In this document: positions 52,409 to 61,852 of the stretch, piece after piece
Layout of the letters: each line of letters starts with the position of its first letter
How positions within the stretch are numbered: the stretch's first letter is position 1
Notes under the pieces: generated by a model
Seen by the model: only the letters and a program-made list of their open reading frames with translations
What the model was told of the DNA's origin: nothing
Database searches by the model: none
Program-made: the position numbers and the translations under genes
Assembly: GCA_036507855.1 (NCBI GenBank)
Contig: DATCIJ010000028.1
Coordinates: forward strand, 1 to 64,000
DNA length: 64,000 nt
Direction: 5' to 3'
Source of the DNA: JABWBJ01 sp036507855
Lineage (GTDB): Bacteria > Gemmatimonadota > Gemmatimonadetes > Gemmatimonadales > Gemmatimonadaceae

Positions 52409-54322
52409 GTGAAACTGGACGCGGGCATCCCGGCCGGTCCTCTCCACGACAAGTGGGACCGCCATCGCTTCGAGATGAAGCTGGTCAATCCGTCGAACAA
52501 GCGGAAATACCATGTGATCGTAGTGGGCTCGGGACTCGCCGGTGCTTCCGCCGCGGCGACGCTGTCGGAACTTGGCTACCAGGTTTCCTGCTTCTGCTTC
52601 CAGGACTCGCCGCGACGAGCGCACAGCATCGCGGCCCAGGGGGGCATCAACGCCGCCAAGAACTACCAGAACGACGGCGACAGTATCCGCCGGCTTTTCT
52701 ACGACACCATCAAGGGTGGGGACTTCCGCGCCCGCGAGGCAAATGTCTATCGACTGGCGCAGATCTCGGTGCAGATCATCGACCAGTGCGTGGCGCAAGG
52801 CGTGCCGTTCGCGCGAGAATACGGCGGGCTTCTCTCCAACCGTTCCTTTGGAGGCGCCCAGGTCTCGAGAACATTCTACGCGCGCGGGCAAACGGGCCAG
52901 CAGCTTCTCCTCGGCGCCTACCAGGCGCTGGAAAAGGAAGTGGCACGCGGCGGCGTGCGAATGTTCCCGCGCACGGAAATGCTCGACCTCGTCGTCGTGG
53001 ATGGACACGCGCGCGGCATCGTCGCCCGCGACCTGGTCACCGGCAGCGTGAGCGCACACACGGGGCACGCGGTGGTGATGGCCACAGGTGGCTACGGCAA
53101 CGCCTTCTACCTTAGCACCAACGCCAAGGGGAGCAACGCCACCGCCATCTGGCGAGCGTATCGGAGAGGCGCGGCTTTCGCCAATCCGTGTTTCACGCAG
53201 ATCCACCCGACGTGCATTCCGCAGAGCGGACATTACCAGTCCAAGCTCACGCTGATGTCAGAGTCGTTGCGAAATGACGGACGTGTGTGGGTGCCAAAGG
53301 GAGCCGGTGACCAGCGCGCTCCGCATGACATTCCCGAAGGAGAGCGCGACTACTACCTGGAACGGAAATACCCGAGCTTCGGGAATCTCTCACCGCGCGA
53401 CATCGCGTCGCGAGCGGCCAAGGAGGTGTGCGACGAAGGCAGAGGCGTTGGACCGGGCGGACGAGGAGTCTACCTCGACTTCGCCGATGCCATCCGACGG
53501 CTGGGGGAAGACACGATCCGCGAACGGTACGGCAACCTCTTCGAGATGTACGAGAGGATCACCGCCGAGGATCCGTATCACGCTCCGATGAGGATCTATC
53601 CGGCCGTTCACTACACCATGGGCGGCCTGTGGGTGGACTACAACCTCATGAGCACGATCCCGGGATTGCACGTGCTGGGTGAGGCGAATTTCTCCGACCA
53701 TGGCGCAAACCGTCTGGGCGCCAGCGCGTTGATGCAGGGCCTGGCCGATGGCTATTTCGTCATTCCGGCGACGATCGGCCATTACCTCGCGACGAATACG
53801 CTTCCGCCGGTGAACGAATCTCACGCCGAAGTGGTCGACGCTACCCGTCTCGTCGAGGAACGCATTCGCCGGTTGCTTGGCATTCGCGGCAAGCGAACGG
53901 TCCAGTCCTTCCATCGGGAGCTCGGCACATTGATGTGGAACGAGTGCGGAATGGCGCGGAACGCGAGCGGACTGCGGAAGGCGTTGGAGCGATTGCCAGC
54001 CTTGCGACATGAGTTCTGGGAGAACGTCACCGTGCCCGGGAGCGGTAGTGAACTGAATCAGTCGCTGGAACACGCCGGCCGCGTCGGCGACTTCCTCGAG
54101 CTGGCCGAGTTGATCTGCCTGGACGCCTTGCAGCGCGAGGAGTCATGCGGTGGGCACTTCAGGACAGAGCATCAGACGCCCGACGGAGAGGCGCGTCGCG
54201 ACGATGACCGATTCGCCTACGTAGCCGCCTGGGAATACGGCGGTGCAAGCGCCCCGCCGATTCTGCATCGGGAACCTCTGGTGTTCGAGAACGTGCAGCT
54301 CTCGACCAGGAGCTACAAATGA
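52409..54322 (+). CDS. sdhA: Succinate dehydrogenase flavoprotein subunit
   Basis: A 637-residue FAD subunit that oxidises succinate to fumarate. The FAD-linking His is in HSIAAQGGINAAK. The dinucleotide loop is VVGSGLAGASAA, and active-site segments include HYTMGGLWVDYN and GLHVLGEANFSDHGANRLG. It starts at GTG 52409, five bases after sdhC. It overlaps sdhB by four bases (ATGA). Confidence 0.96.
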   Translation: MKLDAGIPAGPLHDKWDRHRFEMKLVNPSNKRKYHVIVVGSGLAGASAAATLSELGYQVSCFCFQDSPRRAHSIAAQGGINAAKNYQNDGDSIRRLFYDTIKGGDFRAREANVYRLAQISVQIIDQCVAQGVPFAREYGGLLSNRSFGGAQVSRTFYARGQTGQQLLLGAYQALEKEVARGGVRMFPRTEMLDLVVVDGHARGIVARDLVTGSVSAHTGHAVVMATGGYGNAFYLSTNAKGSNATAIWRAYRRGAAFANPCFTQIHPTCIPQSGHYQSKLTLMSESLRNDGRVWVPKGAGDQRAPHDIPEGERDYYLERKYPSFGNLSPRDIASRAAKEVCDEGRGVGPGGRGVYLDFADAIRRLGEDTIRERYGNLFEMYERITAEDPYHAPMRIYPAVHYTMGGLWVDYNLMSTIPGLHVLGEANFSDHGANRLGASALMQGLADGYFVIPATIGHYLATNTLPPVNESHAEVVDATRLVEERIRRLLGIRGKRTVQSFHRELGTLMWNECGMARNASGLRKALERLPALRHEFWENVTVPGSGSELNQSLEHAGRVGDFLELAELICLDALQREESCGGHFRTEHQTPDGEARRDDDRFAYVAAWEYGGASAPPILHREPLVFENVQLSTRSYK

Positions 54323-55110
54323 ACGCCCCGGGCGGTCTGCATTTCACGCTCCGGGTCTGGAGGCAAGCCGGCCCCGACGAGACTGGTCGCTTCGAGACGT
54401 ACTCGGCGACCGACGTCAGTCCGGACATGTCGTTCCTCGAGATGCTCGATGTCGTGAATGAGGGACTGACTGAACGCGGAGAATCGCCGGTCGCTTTCGA
54501 TCACGATTGTCGCGAAGGCATCTGTGGCACCTGCGGCATCATGATCAACGGCGTCGCGCACGGACCCATGCGAGCGACCACGACGTGTCAACTCCACATG
54601 CGCAGCTTCGCGGACGGGCAGACCATCACCATTGAACCGTGGCGCGCCAGAGCGTTCCCGGTGGTTCGCGATCTGTGCGTGGACCGTGGCGCCCTGGACC
54701 GGATCGTTCAGGCGGGTGGATTCATCTCCGTGAGCACGGGGAGCGCTCGCGACGCGAACGCGACGCCCATTGCCAAAGCGGACGTCGAGGCGTCAATGGA
54801 CGCCGCGGCGTGCATCGGATGCGGCGCATGCGTTGCCGCGTGTCCAAACGGATCGGCGTCGCTGTTCACGGGCGCCAAGATCACTCACCTCGGCTACCTG
54901 CCGCAGGGACAGCCGGAGCGAGCGCGCCGGGCTCTGTCGATGGTGGCGCAGATGGACCTCGAGCACTTCGGCGGCTGCACCTTGTTTGGGGAGTGCCAGG
55001 AAGCGTGCCCCAAGGGCATCTCGATCGACGTGATCTCCCGGATGAACCGGGACTACTGGACCGCGATGCTGTTTCACGGGGAAGAGTCGTCCGGCAATTA
55101 CACGGGCTGA
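54319..55110 (+). CDS. sdhB: Succinate dehydrogenase iron-sulfur subunit
   Basis: A 263-residue subunit carrying three Fe-S clusters: the 2Fe-2S set in CREGICGTCG, and the 4Fe-4S and 3Fe-4S sets in CIGCGACVAACPNG and CQEACPKGI. It moves electrons from SdhA to SdhC. Its gene ends the sdhCAB group, about 40 bases before a bidirectional terminator. Confidence 0.96.
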   Translation: MNAPGGLHFTLRVWRQAGPDETGRFETYSATDVSPDMSFLEMLDVVNEGLTERGESPVAFDHDCREGICGTCGIMINGVAHGPMRATTTCQLHMRSFADGQTITIEPWRARAFPVVRDLCVDRGALDRIVQAGGFISVSTGSARDANATPIAKADVEASMDAAACIGCGACVAACPNGSASLFTGAKITHLGYLPQGQPERARRALSMVAQMDLEHFGGCTLFGECQEACPKGISIDVISRMNRDYWTAMLFHGEESSGNYTG

Positions 55111-55147
55111 GAAGGCGCCCTGAATCGCGGTGGATTGAAGTCAAAAT

Positions 55148-55171
55148 GGGCCCCGCCGGATGGCGGGGCCC
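55148..55171. terminator. Bidirectional terminator between sdhB and the outer-membrane gene
   Basis: A 10-bp stem (GGGCCCCGCC with its complement at 55162-55171) and a four-base loop. ATTTT follows on the minus strand, so it mainly serves the leftward gene; on the plus strand the tail is weak. Confidence 0.75.
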
Positions 55172-55194
55172 TTCAGATTCGTGCGTTGGTTGGT

Positions 55195-55752
55195 TTACCG
55201 GGCGCCCCAGCGAGCTCCGATCACGATTGGAATCATCGCGCGGTTGTCGGCACCCATGTCATACCGGCCTTCGAGGAACAGGCTCGTGCCGCCGACCTGC
55301 CAATCGAGCCCGGCGCCACCGGAAATGAGCGTGCGGTTCTTTGTCGTGAATTGAGGCGTGTCCTCGAGGCCGGTTTCTCCAGGATTCCGCTTGTAGAGCA
55401 TGATGCCAGCGCCGCCAACAACATATGGGCGGAGCTTGTCGCTTCCAAACGGGAGCCAGTATTCGGCGCGTCCGGCGAATGTCCAGATGTAGGCGTCTTC
55501 GTTGTAACTCGTGATGCGATCGTTCCAGCCCATCGACGCGTCGAGGCGCAGCCACAGCGGTGCGGAGAGCTTGTACTCGAATCCGCCCTGAACGATGAAG
55601 CCGGACTTCGTGCTGTCGGCGTCCTTCAGGTCGCCGCTGGTCGTGGTCGGGCCGACGGCCGCAAACCCGGAAAACTTGCCCTGTGCGTTCGCATCCGCGC
55701 CTGAAACCAGGAACAGCAGGGCCACTGCACCGCACGAAAGGACACGCTTCAT
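55195..55752 (-). CDS. Small outer membrane beta-barrel protein
   Basis: A 185-residue exported protein from the ATG at 55752, with GGAGGTGCAC directly upstream. The signal peptide ends DANAQ. The mature part has alternating strands rich in Gly, Tyr, Trp and Phe (GFEYKLSAPLWLRLD, GRAEYWLPFG, LFLEGRYDMG), typical of eight-stranded OmpW/OmpX-like barrels. The role is unknown. It converges with sdhB. Confidence 0.85.
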   Translation of the reverse strand: MKRVLSCGAVALLFLVSGADANAQGKFSGFAAVGPTTTSGDLKDADSTKSGFIVQGGFEYKLSAPLWLRLDASMGWNDRITSYNEDAYIWTFAGRAEYWLPFGSDKLRPYVVGGAGIMLYKRNPGETGLEDTPQFTTKNRTLISGGAGLDWQVGGTSLFLEGRYDMGADNRAMIPIVIGARWGAR

Positions 55753-56048
55753 GTGCACCTCCAAGAAGGGTCTGTAGTCATTCGCGGGGACGGACCGACC
55801 GTCCCCACGATGATGGGAAAACCCGAAGCCCCGTCGCGGGCCTCGACGTCGATCGACTGCTTGAAGTAACCCGCCAAGGCTGAGCCGTGGCGAGACATAA
55901 AGTGTGTGCCCATCACCCGCTACGCAACAGGGAACCCTCCCACAGAACATGGAATTCCGTCGTCCGTCCGTCCTTGTTGAGGGACGTAAGGCAGCCTGGG
56001 AGTCCTCGGGCCCCGGGGTCGGGCGTCGACGTCTGGTCACCGATGGCC
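55753..56048. other. Intergenic region between outer-membrane gene and dcd
   Basis: About 296 nt with no convincing gene; both flanking genes are on the minus strand, so it may contain the dcd terminator and the outer-membrane gene's promoter. No hairpin or motif stands out. Confidence 0.35.
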
Positions 56049-56603
56049 CTAGAGCTTCGGGAGCGTAACGCCCGTTTGCCCCTGGTACTTCCCCTTCTTG
56101 TCGCGGTAGGAGACGAGAGGCGGCTCGGCCCCGCGAAAAAAGAGGACCTGCGCGATTCCTTCGTTCGCATAGATACGGGCGGGAAGGGGGGTGGTGTTCG
56201 AAATCTCCAGCGTTACGAACCCCTCCCACTCCGGCTCGAACGGCGTGACGTTGGTAATGATGCCGCACCGCGCGTAGGTCGATTTGCCGACCGTTATGGT
56301 CACCACATCGCGCGGGATCCGGAAATACTCCACGGATCGCGCCAGCGCGAACGAGTTAGGCGGGACGATGCAGACGCCGCCCTCGAACTCGACGAACGAT
56401 TTCGGATCGAAATGCTTGGGGTCGACGACCGAGTTGAGGACGTTCGTGAAGATGCGGAACTCGCTCGCCACTCGCATGTCGTAGCCGTATGAACTGACCC
56501 CGTACGAGATCACCCCATCGCGCACCTGGCTTTGCTCGAAAGGCTCGATCATGCGGTGCCGGGTCGCCATCTCGATGATCCAGCGGTCGTTCTGTATAGA
56601 CAT
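56049..56603 (-). CDS. dcd: dCTP deaminase
   Basis: A 184-residue enzyme turning dCTP to dUTP for thymidylate synthesis. Motifs: SSYGYDMRVASEF, GKSTYARCGI and the catalytic Glu in EGFVTLEISNTTPLPAR. The ATG at 56603 directly follows pyrimidine-rich heptads, with no Shine-Dalgarno match. A longer frame upstream is not homologous. It is monocistronic and divergent from nuoA. Confidence 0.94.
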   Translation of the reverse strand: MSIQNDRWIIEMATRHRMIEPFEQSQVRDGVISYGVSSYGYDMRVASEFRIFTNVLNSVVDPKHFDPKSFVEFEGGVCIVPPNSFALARSVEYFRIPRDVVTITVGKSTYARCGIITNVTPFEPEWEGFVTLEISNTTPLPARIYANEGIAQVLFFRGAEPPLVSYRDKKGKYQGQTGVTLPKL

Positions 56604-56629
56604 GAGACGTGAGATGGGAGATGTGAGAT
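56604..56629. repeat. Heptanucleotide repeat at the dcd start, GTGAGAT type
   Basis: Three to four period-7 units (purine-rich on the plus strand, so pyrimidine-rich in the dcd mRNA) abut the dcd ATG. They share GAGACGTGAGAT with the repeats at 44881-44910. Confidence 0.8.
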
Positions 56630-56745
56630 TGTGGCGGCGCGGAGTCCGCCGCGTTCCGGCGCGCGCAATGTATCGGTCGCTTCGCGCCAAGACCAACGCC
56701 TTCCTGTCGACCTTGGGAGGACCAAACAGCTGATGCGCCAGTCCG

Positions 56746-56774
56746 TTGCACCACTCTGAAACGCAGGATAATTT
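56746..56774 (+). promoter_or_regulatory. Candidate nuo operon promoter
   Basis: TTGCAC at 56746-56751 and TAATTT at 56769-56774 with a 17-bp spacer, about 45 bases before the nuoA ATG. Confidence 0.55.
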
Positions 56775-56818
56775 CGTTCCAGCCGAGCAAGTGAATTTTT
56801 TCACGAAGTCGGAACCCG

Positions 56819-57223
56819 ATGGATCGCACGTACCTGCCGATACTTCTCCTGCTGGGGTTTGTGCTGGTGAACGCGATCTTGATGATCGCGGTCTCCCATC
56901 TGACCATCCGGATTCGCCCTACACCGGTGAAGGACACTCCGTATGAGTCCGGCATCCCTCCGCTTGGCGATGCCAGGGAGCGTTTTTCCATCAAATTCTA
57001 CATGGTCGCGATGCTGTTCATCATCTTCGACATCGAGACCGTCTTCATGATCCCGTGGGGCACCTACTTCCGCGAGCTATCGTGCGCGGCCCCGCTCGTA
57101 AGCGGGGCGTGCCCGGCCGGCGCGACCTCGTTCTTCGGACTCGGGGAGATGATCGTGTTCATGGTCATTCTCCTGGTCGGGTACCTCTACGTATGGAAGA
57201 AGGGGGCGCTCCAGTGGGATTGA
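56819..57223 (+). CDS. nuoA: NADH-quinone oxidoreductase subunit A
   Basis: A 134-residue membrane subunit of complex I with three transmembrane helices. The conserved segment YESGIPPLGDARERFSIKFY and FDIETVFMIPW are diagnostic. It starts the nuoABCDEFGH operon and overlaps nuoB by ten bases. Confidence 0.95.
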   Translation: MDRTYLPILLLLGFVLVNAILMIAVSHLTIRIRPTPVKDTPYESGIPPLGDARERFSIKFYMVAMLFIIFDIETVFMIPWGTYFRELSCAAPLVSGACPAGATSFFGLGEMIVFMVILLVGYLYVWKKGALQWD

Positions 57224-57840
57224 CCCCGCGGCCGGATCGGCAGGTGGTCACCGTCGCTCCCGCGTCGCAGGAAGGCTGGGTCGCGACACGGCTCGATTTC
57301 CTGGTGAACTGGGGCCGGGCGAATTCGCTCTGGCCAATGCCATTCGGCACGGCCTGTTGCGCCATCGAATTCATGGCGACGGCGGCAAGCAAGTACGATC
57401 TCGCTCGCTTCGGCATGGAGCGCATGTCGTTCTCGCCTCGCCAGGCAGATGTGCTCATCTGCGCCGGGCGTGTTCCGTTCAAGCTGGCGCCCGTAATCCG
57501 GCGCATCTGGCAGCAGATGCTGCAGCCCAAGTGGTGCATCTCCATGGGCGCCTGCGCCTCGTCAGGCGGCATGTTCGACAATTACGCCGTGGTGCAGGGG
57601 ATCGACACCATCATCCCCGTCGACGTCTACGTGCCGGGCTGCCCGCCCAGACCGGAAGGGCTGATCTACGGCATCATGATGCTGCAGGAGAAGGTGAAGC
57701 GCGAACGGATGTCCGATGAGCGGCTCCGCGACGAGATGGAGCCCGATCCAACGAGCAAGTTGTACATCCCGCCCTCGGTGATCGACGAGCTGTCGGAGCC
57801 GTTCGGTAATTCGGTTCACCAGACACGCTCAGGGCTGTGA
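57214..57840 (+). CDS. nuoB: NADH-quinone oxidoreductase subunit B
   Basis: A 208-residue peripheral subunit that carries cluster N2. Its four Cys are in GTACCAIEF, CISMGAC and GCPPRPEG. The GTG at 57214 was chosen because GGGGG lies seven bases upstream; an ATG at 57193 is possible. It overlaps nuoC by four bases (GTGA). Confidence 0.95.
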   Translation: MGLTPRPDRQVVTVAPASQEGWVATRLDFLVNWGRANSLWPMPFGTACCAIEFMATAASKYDLARFGMERMSFSPRQADVLICAGRVPFKLAPVIRRIWQQMLQPKWCISMGACASSGGMFDNYAVVQGIDTIIPVDVYVPGCPPRPEGLIYGIMMLQEKVKRERMSDERLRDEMEPDPTSKLYIPPSVIDELSEPFGNSVHQTRSGL

Positions 57841-58532
57841 CCGACGCGCCGCTCATGACTCCCGGCAGCGCCGACCCGGCATCGTCACCGGTGACCCCCC
57901 ACGGCGTCCCGCACCGCGGCGGGCCGATGAATCCGAGCGCCGAGCGAATTCGCGCGCGGTTCCCGGCGGCCTTCGTGCGAGCGGAAGTTGTCTGGGGCGA
58001 GACCACGGTCTTTGTCCGGCCCGACGCCGTACAGGACATCGTCCGGTACCTCCATGACGACGATTCCGAACGCTACGACTACCTCTCCGACGTGACGGCG
58101 GTCGAGTACCGCGACCTCGAGCTGCCGCTGCAGGTCGTCTGGCATCTGCGCTCACTCCCGTATCGTCGTTTCCTGCGACTGAAGGCGGAGATTGCGAAGA
58201 GTGCGCCGCTGCGCGTTCCCAGCGTTTTCCCGATCTATCAGGGCGCGGATTGGCTCGAGCGGGAATGCTTCGACATGTTCGGCATCGTGTTTGACGGACA
58301 TCCCGACCTGCGGCGGATCCTGATGTGGGAGCAGTATCAGGAAGGCTATCCGCTCCGGAAGGATTTTCCGCTCCGTGGCCGGTTCTCGCGCTCCGAGCAA
58401 TTGCGGCAGGCGCTCGCCGCCGAGCCCGAAAGCCGGTATTCGATGACCGAACTCACCATCGCCGATGCCTTCGAGGATCTGCCGCTCGAGATGCGGCGTC
58501 GCCTCGCTGGCGGCGAGAAGACGGGCGAGTAG
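57837..58532 (+). CDS. nuoC: NADH-quinone oxidoreductase subunit C
   Basis: A 231-residue subunit of the complex I arm. Motifs: YDYLSDVTAVEY, ERECFDMFGIVFDGHPDLRR and EGYPLRKDFPL. NuoC and NuoD are separate genes here, not the fused NuoCD of E. coli. It starts at GTG overlapping nuoB; an internal ATG near residue 31 would remove a Pro-rich leader. A C-terminal extension after DFPLRG is present. Confidence 0.95.
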   Translation: MTDAPLMTPGSADPASSPVTPHGVPHRGGPMNPSAERIRARFPAAFVRAEVVWGETTVFVRPDAVQDIVRYLHDDDSERYDYLSDVTAVEYRDLELPLQVVWHLRSLPYRRFLRLKAEIAKSAPLRVPSVFPIYQGADWLERECFDMFGIVFDGHPDLRRILMWEQYQEGYPLRKDFPLRGRFSRSEQLRQALAAEPESRYSMTELTIADAFEDLPLEMRRRLAGGEKTGE

Positions 58533-58536
58533 GGGC

Positions 58537-59847
58537 GTGGCCGAGAAGCGCACGGTCGAGGTTTCTCTCTCGACGTCCGGACTCGACGCGGCGGGACGGC
58601 CCCAGCGGACGCCCCTGGTGGTTGACGAAGGCGGCCGCATCTCGACGCTTGAGGCACCGCCTTCGCTGGAGCCGGAGCTCATCGGCGAGCACATGCTCAT
58701 CAACATCGGCCCGCAGCACCCGGCGACACACGGCGTGCTGCGCCTGGTGCTCGAGCTCGACGGCGAGACGGTCGTTCGCTGCATTCCGCATGTGGGCTAC
58801 CTGCACTGCGGCTTCGAGAAGATCGGTGAGTACCGGCAGTACAACCAGATCATCCCGTGGACGGACCGCGAGGACTATCTCAACTCGCCGGGGAACAACG
58901 TCGCGTTCGCGTTAGGTGCTGAGCGCCTGTTCGGGGTCGAGATCACGCCGCGGTGCACGGTCCTGCGCGTGATCGCGATGGAGCTCTCGCGGATCATGTC
59001 GCACCTGGTCTGGCTCGGCACGACGTGCATCGACATCGGCGCGTTCACGCCCTTCCTGTGGTCCTTCCAGGAGCGCGAGCGGATCTACACGCTGCTGGAG
59101 CAATGGATCGGGGCCCGCCTGACGACGACCCTGACACGGGTCGGTGGCATGGGCGCCGACATTCCCGACGGCTGGATGGACGGGCTGCGCGACTTCATCC
59201 GCACGCTCCCGAAGACCATTGCCGAAGTCGATCGCATGGTCACGAGGAATGGCATCTGGGTGGGCCGCACCATCGGCATTGGCGCCATGAGTGCCGCCGA
59301 CGCGCTGAACGCCGGACTGTCGGGGCCGCTCCTGCGCGCATCCGGTGTCGCGTACGACGTCCGAAAGGACTTCCCATACCTCGATTACGAGACCTACGAC
59401 TTCGAGGTGCCCGTCGGCACGGACGGCGACGTCTACGACCGGTTCCTGGTGCGCATGGAAGAACTGCGGCAGTCAGTGCGCATTCTGGAGCAGGCGGCCG
59501 CGCGGCTGCCCGATGGGCCGGTGAACGTCGACGACCCGCGTCTCATCCTGCCGCCAAAGAGCAAGGCGATGAGCGAGATGGAGTCGATGATCCATCATTT
59601 CAAGCAGGTGATGGAAGGTCCGCGGCCGCCGATTGGCGAGACATATGTCGCGGTCGAAAGTCCCAAGGGCGAGAAAGGCTACTACTTCGTTTCCGACGGG
59701 ACGCCCAAGCCGGTCCGCTGGCGTATCCGGCCTCCATCATACGTGAACCTCTCGGCCATTCCGCAGATGGTGGAAGGTCATCTGCTCTCCGACGTCATAG
59801 CGATCAACGCGAGCATCGACATCGTGATGGGGGAAATCGATCGATGA
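58537..59847 (+). CDS. nuoD: NADH-quinone oxidoreductase subunit D
   Basis: A 436-residue subunit at the quinone site. Motifs: NIGPQHPATHGVLR, GYLHCGFEKIGEYR and CIDIGAFTPFLW. The start is GTG 58537, four bases after the nuoC stop. The protein ends EIDR, and its TGA stop opens a heptanucleotide repeat that separates it from nuoE. Confidence 0.95.
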   Translation: MAEKRTVEVSLSTSGLDAAGRPQRTPLVVDEGGRISTLEAPPSLEPELIGEHMLINIGPQHPATHGVLRLVLELDGETVVRCIPHVGYLHCGFEKIGEYRQYNQIIPWTDREDYLNSPGNNVAFALGAERLFGVEITPRCTVLRVIAMELSRIMSHLVWLGTTCIDIGAFTPFLWSFQERERIYTLLEQWIGARLTTTLTRVGGMGADIPDGWMDGLRDFIRTLPKTIAEVDRMVTRNGIWVGRTIGIGAMSAADALNAGLSGPLLRASGVAYDVRKDFPYLDYETYDFEVPVGTDGDVYDRFLVRMEELRQSVRILEQAAARLPDGPVNVDDPRLILPPKSKAMSEMESMIHHFKQVMEGPRPPIGETYVAVESPKGEKGYYFVSDGTPKPVRWRIRPPSYVNLSAIPQMVEGHLLSDVIAINASIDIVMGEIDR

Positions 59848-59877
59848 GGACCGAGGTCAGAGGTCAGAGCTCCGAGG
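59846..59877. repeat. Heptanucleotide repeat between nuoD and nuoE, GAGGTCA type
   Basis: Purine-rich heptads begin in the nuoD stop codon. An 18-base stretch is identical to the repeat after rng (22000 region). No complementary arm was found before nuoE. Confidence 0.85.
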
Positions 59878-59887
59878 GGCACTGCTC

Positions 59888-60436
59888 ATGAGTCATGGGC
59901 CCTCCGCCGCCGCTGGCGCTGCCATCTCGACGACGCCCCACGGGCATTCGAGCGAGCCGTACGTTCCCGTGTTCACGGGTGAGACTCGTGCCCAACTCGA
60001 CGCGCTGATGGAGCGCTATCCGACGAAGATGGCGGCGCTGCTCCCCGCGCTGTGGATGGTGCAGGAAGCGCGCGGATGGGTGAGCCCGGAAGCGATGGCC
60101 GAGGTGGGTCAGGTGCTCGGCCTGACGGCGGCGTACGTGAAGGGTGTCGTCACGTTCTACACGATGTACCACCAGCATCCGGTGGGGAAACACTTCATCC
60201 AGGTCTGCACGACCACGCCGTGCCATGTCTGCGGCGCCGAGGACGTGGTGAAGGCGTTCCTGAAGCAGACGGGATGTGGTGAGCTGGGTGTCACGTCAAC
60301 CGACGGCAAGTACACGGTGATCGAAGTCGAGTGTCTGGGCGCCTGTGGCTTTGCGACGCCGGTGATGGTGAACGCGGATTTCATCGAGTCGGTCACCCCA
60401 GAAAAGGTGCCGGAGTTGCTCAAGAAGTACGGATAG
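59888..60436 (+). CDS. nuoE: NADH-quinone oxidoreductase subunit E
   Basis: A 182-residue 2Fe-2S protein of the NADH module. Thioredoxin-like cluster Cys residues lie in CTTTPC and CLGAC. A Gly/Ala/Ser-rich N-terminal leader of about 25 residues is not conserved. It transfers electrons from NuoF. A 97-nt heptanucleotide palindrome separates it from nuoF. Confidence 0.95.
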   Translation: MSHGPSAAAGAAISTTPHGHSSEPYVPVFTGETRAQLDALMERYPTKMAALLPALWMVQEARGWVSPEAMAEVGQVLGLTAAYVKGVVTFYTMYHQHPVGKHFIQVCTTTPCHVCGAEDVVKAFLKQTGCGELGVTSTDGKYTVIEVECLGACGFATPVMVNADFIESVTPEKVPELLKKYG

Positions 60437-60533
60437 CGGGAATCGGGAATCGGGAATGGGGAATCGACTGCCCAGTCGAACCCCGGACCGGTTCCCCTAC
60501 TCCCGATTCCCCATTCCCGATTCCCGATTCCCG
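60437..60533. repeat. Perfect inverted heptanucleotide repeat between nuoE and nuoF, GGGAATC type
   Basis: Arms 60437-60466 and 60504-60533 are perfect complements over 30 bp, with a 37-nt loop. Four heptads (three GGGAATC/GGGAATG units plus GGGGAATC) form each arm. Purine-rich heptads follow the nuoE stop; the pyrimidine-rich arm ends two bases before the nuoF ATG. Confidence 0.92.
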
Positions 60534-60535
60534 AC

Positions 60536-61852
60536 ATGGGCTTTCCCCACAAACCGCACCCTCGCGAGACGACGGTCCTCTCGGAGCACTTCGGCGAGGC
60601 GGAAGCGCGATCGCTCGACGGCTGGAAGTCGCGCGGCGGATACCGTGCGCTGGAGCAGGCGCTTGGCATGGATCCCCTCGCGATCCAGGCGGTGGTGAAG
60701 GAATCCGGACTTCGCGGGCGTGGCGGCGCCGGATTCCCGACCGGACTCAAGTGGTCGTTCATGAAAATCGGCGACGGCAAGCCGCACTATCTGTGCTGCA
60801 ATGCCGACGAGTCCGAACCGGGCACGTTCAAGGACCGCGAGATCATGCGGTGGACCCCGCACGCCCTCATCGAGGGCTGTGCCATTGCCGCTCATGCCAT
60901 CGGCGCGGAGACCGCCTACATCTACATCCGCGGCGAGTTCACCGAACCACTCGACGTCATGGAGCGCGCCGTGGATGAAGCGCGCAGGGCCGGCGTCATC
61001 GGGAAGAATGCGATGGGTTCCGGAAAGCGCGTCGACGTGTGGGTGCACAAGGGGGCCGGCGCGTACATCTGCGGCGAAGAGACGGCGTTGATGAATTCTC
61101 TCGAGGGGAAACGCGGCAATCCGCGCATCAAGCCGCCGTTTCCCGCGGCCGCGGGCCTCTTCGGCATGCCGACGACGATCAACAACGTCGAGACGCTGGC
61201 CGCGGTGCCGCCCATCCTCGTGAATGGCGGCGAGTGGTACAAGAAGATGGGCCGCGCCGACAACCCGAAGAGCACAGGCACCAAGCTCTGGTCGGTCTGC
61301 GGCAACGTCATGCGTCCCGGCAACTACGAGGTCGAGATGGGATTCCCGTTCAAGGAATTCCTCTACGACCTGTGCGGAGGTCCTCCAAAGGGCCGGAAGT
61401 TCAAGGCCGTCATTCCCGGCGGATCATCGGTGCCGATCATCACGATGGCGGAGGCCGAAGCCGCGGTGATGGACTACGAGGGCATGGTGGCCGTCGGAAC
61501 GATGCTCGGCTCCGCTGGCTGCATCGTGATGGACGACGCGCAGAGCATCCCGCGGCAGGTGGCGCGGCTGGCGCGTTTCTACGCCCATGAGAGCTGCGCG
61601 CAGTGCACGCAGTGCCGTGAGGGAACGGCGTGGACCACGAAGATCCTCGAGCGCATGGTCGCCGGAGGCGGAACCACGGAGGATCTCGACACGCTGATGG
61701 ACCTCGCCGATGACATGACGGGCAAGACGATCTGCGTGCTGAGCGACTCGTGCGCGGCGCCCGTCGTCTCCGGACTGCAGAAGTTCCGCAGCGAATTCGA
61801 GGCCCTGATCACGCGCAAGACCGTGCACACCGTTCCCGCGATCGTCGCTTGA
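60536..61852 (+). CDS. nuoF: NADH-quinone oxidoreductase subunit F
   Basis: A 438-residue subunit that binds NADH and FMN. Motifs: GRGGAGFPTGLKWSF (NADH/FMN), CNADESEPGTFKDR (FMN), GAGAYICGEETALMNSLEG and the 4Fe-4S set ESCAQCTQCREGT with a later Cys. The ATG at 60536 comes directly after the pyrimidine arm of the palindrome, with no Shine-Dalgarno match. Confidence 0.96.
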   Translation: MGFPHKPHPRETTVLSEHFGEAEARSLDGWKSRGGYRALEQALGMDPLAIQAVVKESGLRGRGGAGFPTGLKWSFMKIGDGKPHYLCCNADESEPGTFKDREIMRWTPHALIEGCAIAAHAIGAETAYIYIRGEFTEPLDVMERAVDEARRAGVIGKNAMGSGKRVDVWVHKGAGAYICGEETALMNSLEGKRGNPRIKPPFPAAAGLFGMPTTINNVETLAAVPPILVNGGEWYKKMGRADNPKSTGTKLWSVCGNVMRPGNYEVEMGFPFKEFLYDLCGGPPKGRKFKAVIPGGSSVPIITMAEAEAAVMDYEGMVAVGTMLGSAGCIVMDDAQSIPRQVARLARFYAHESCAQCTQCREGTAWTTKILERMVAGGGTTEDLDTLMDLADDMTGKTICVLSDSCAAPVVSGLQKFRSEFEALITRKTVHTVPAIVA

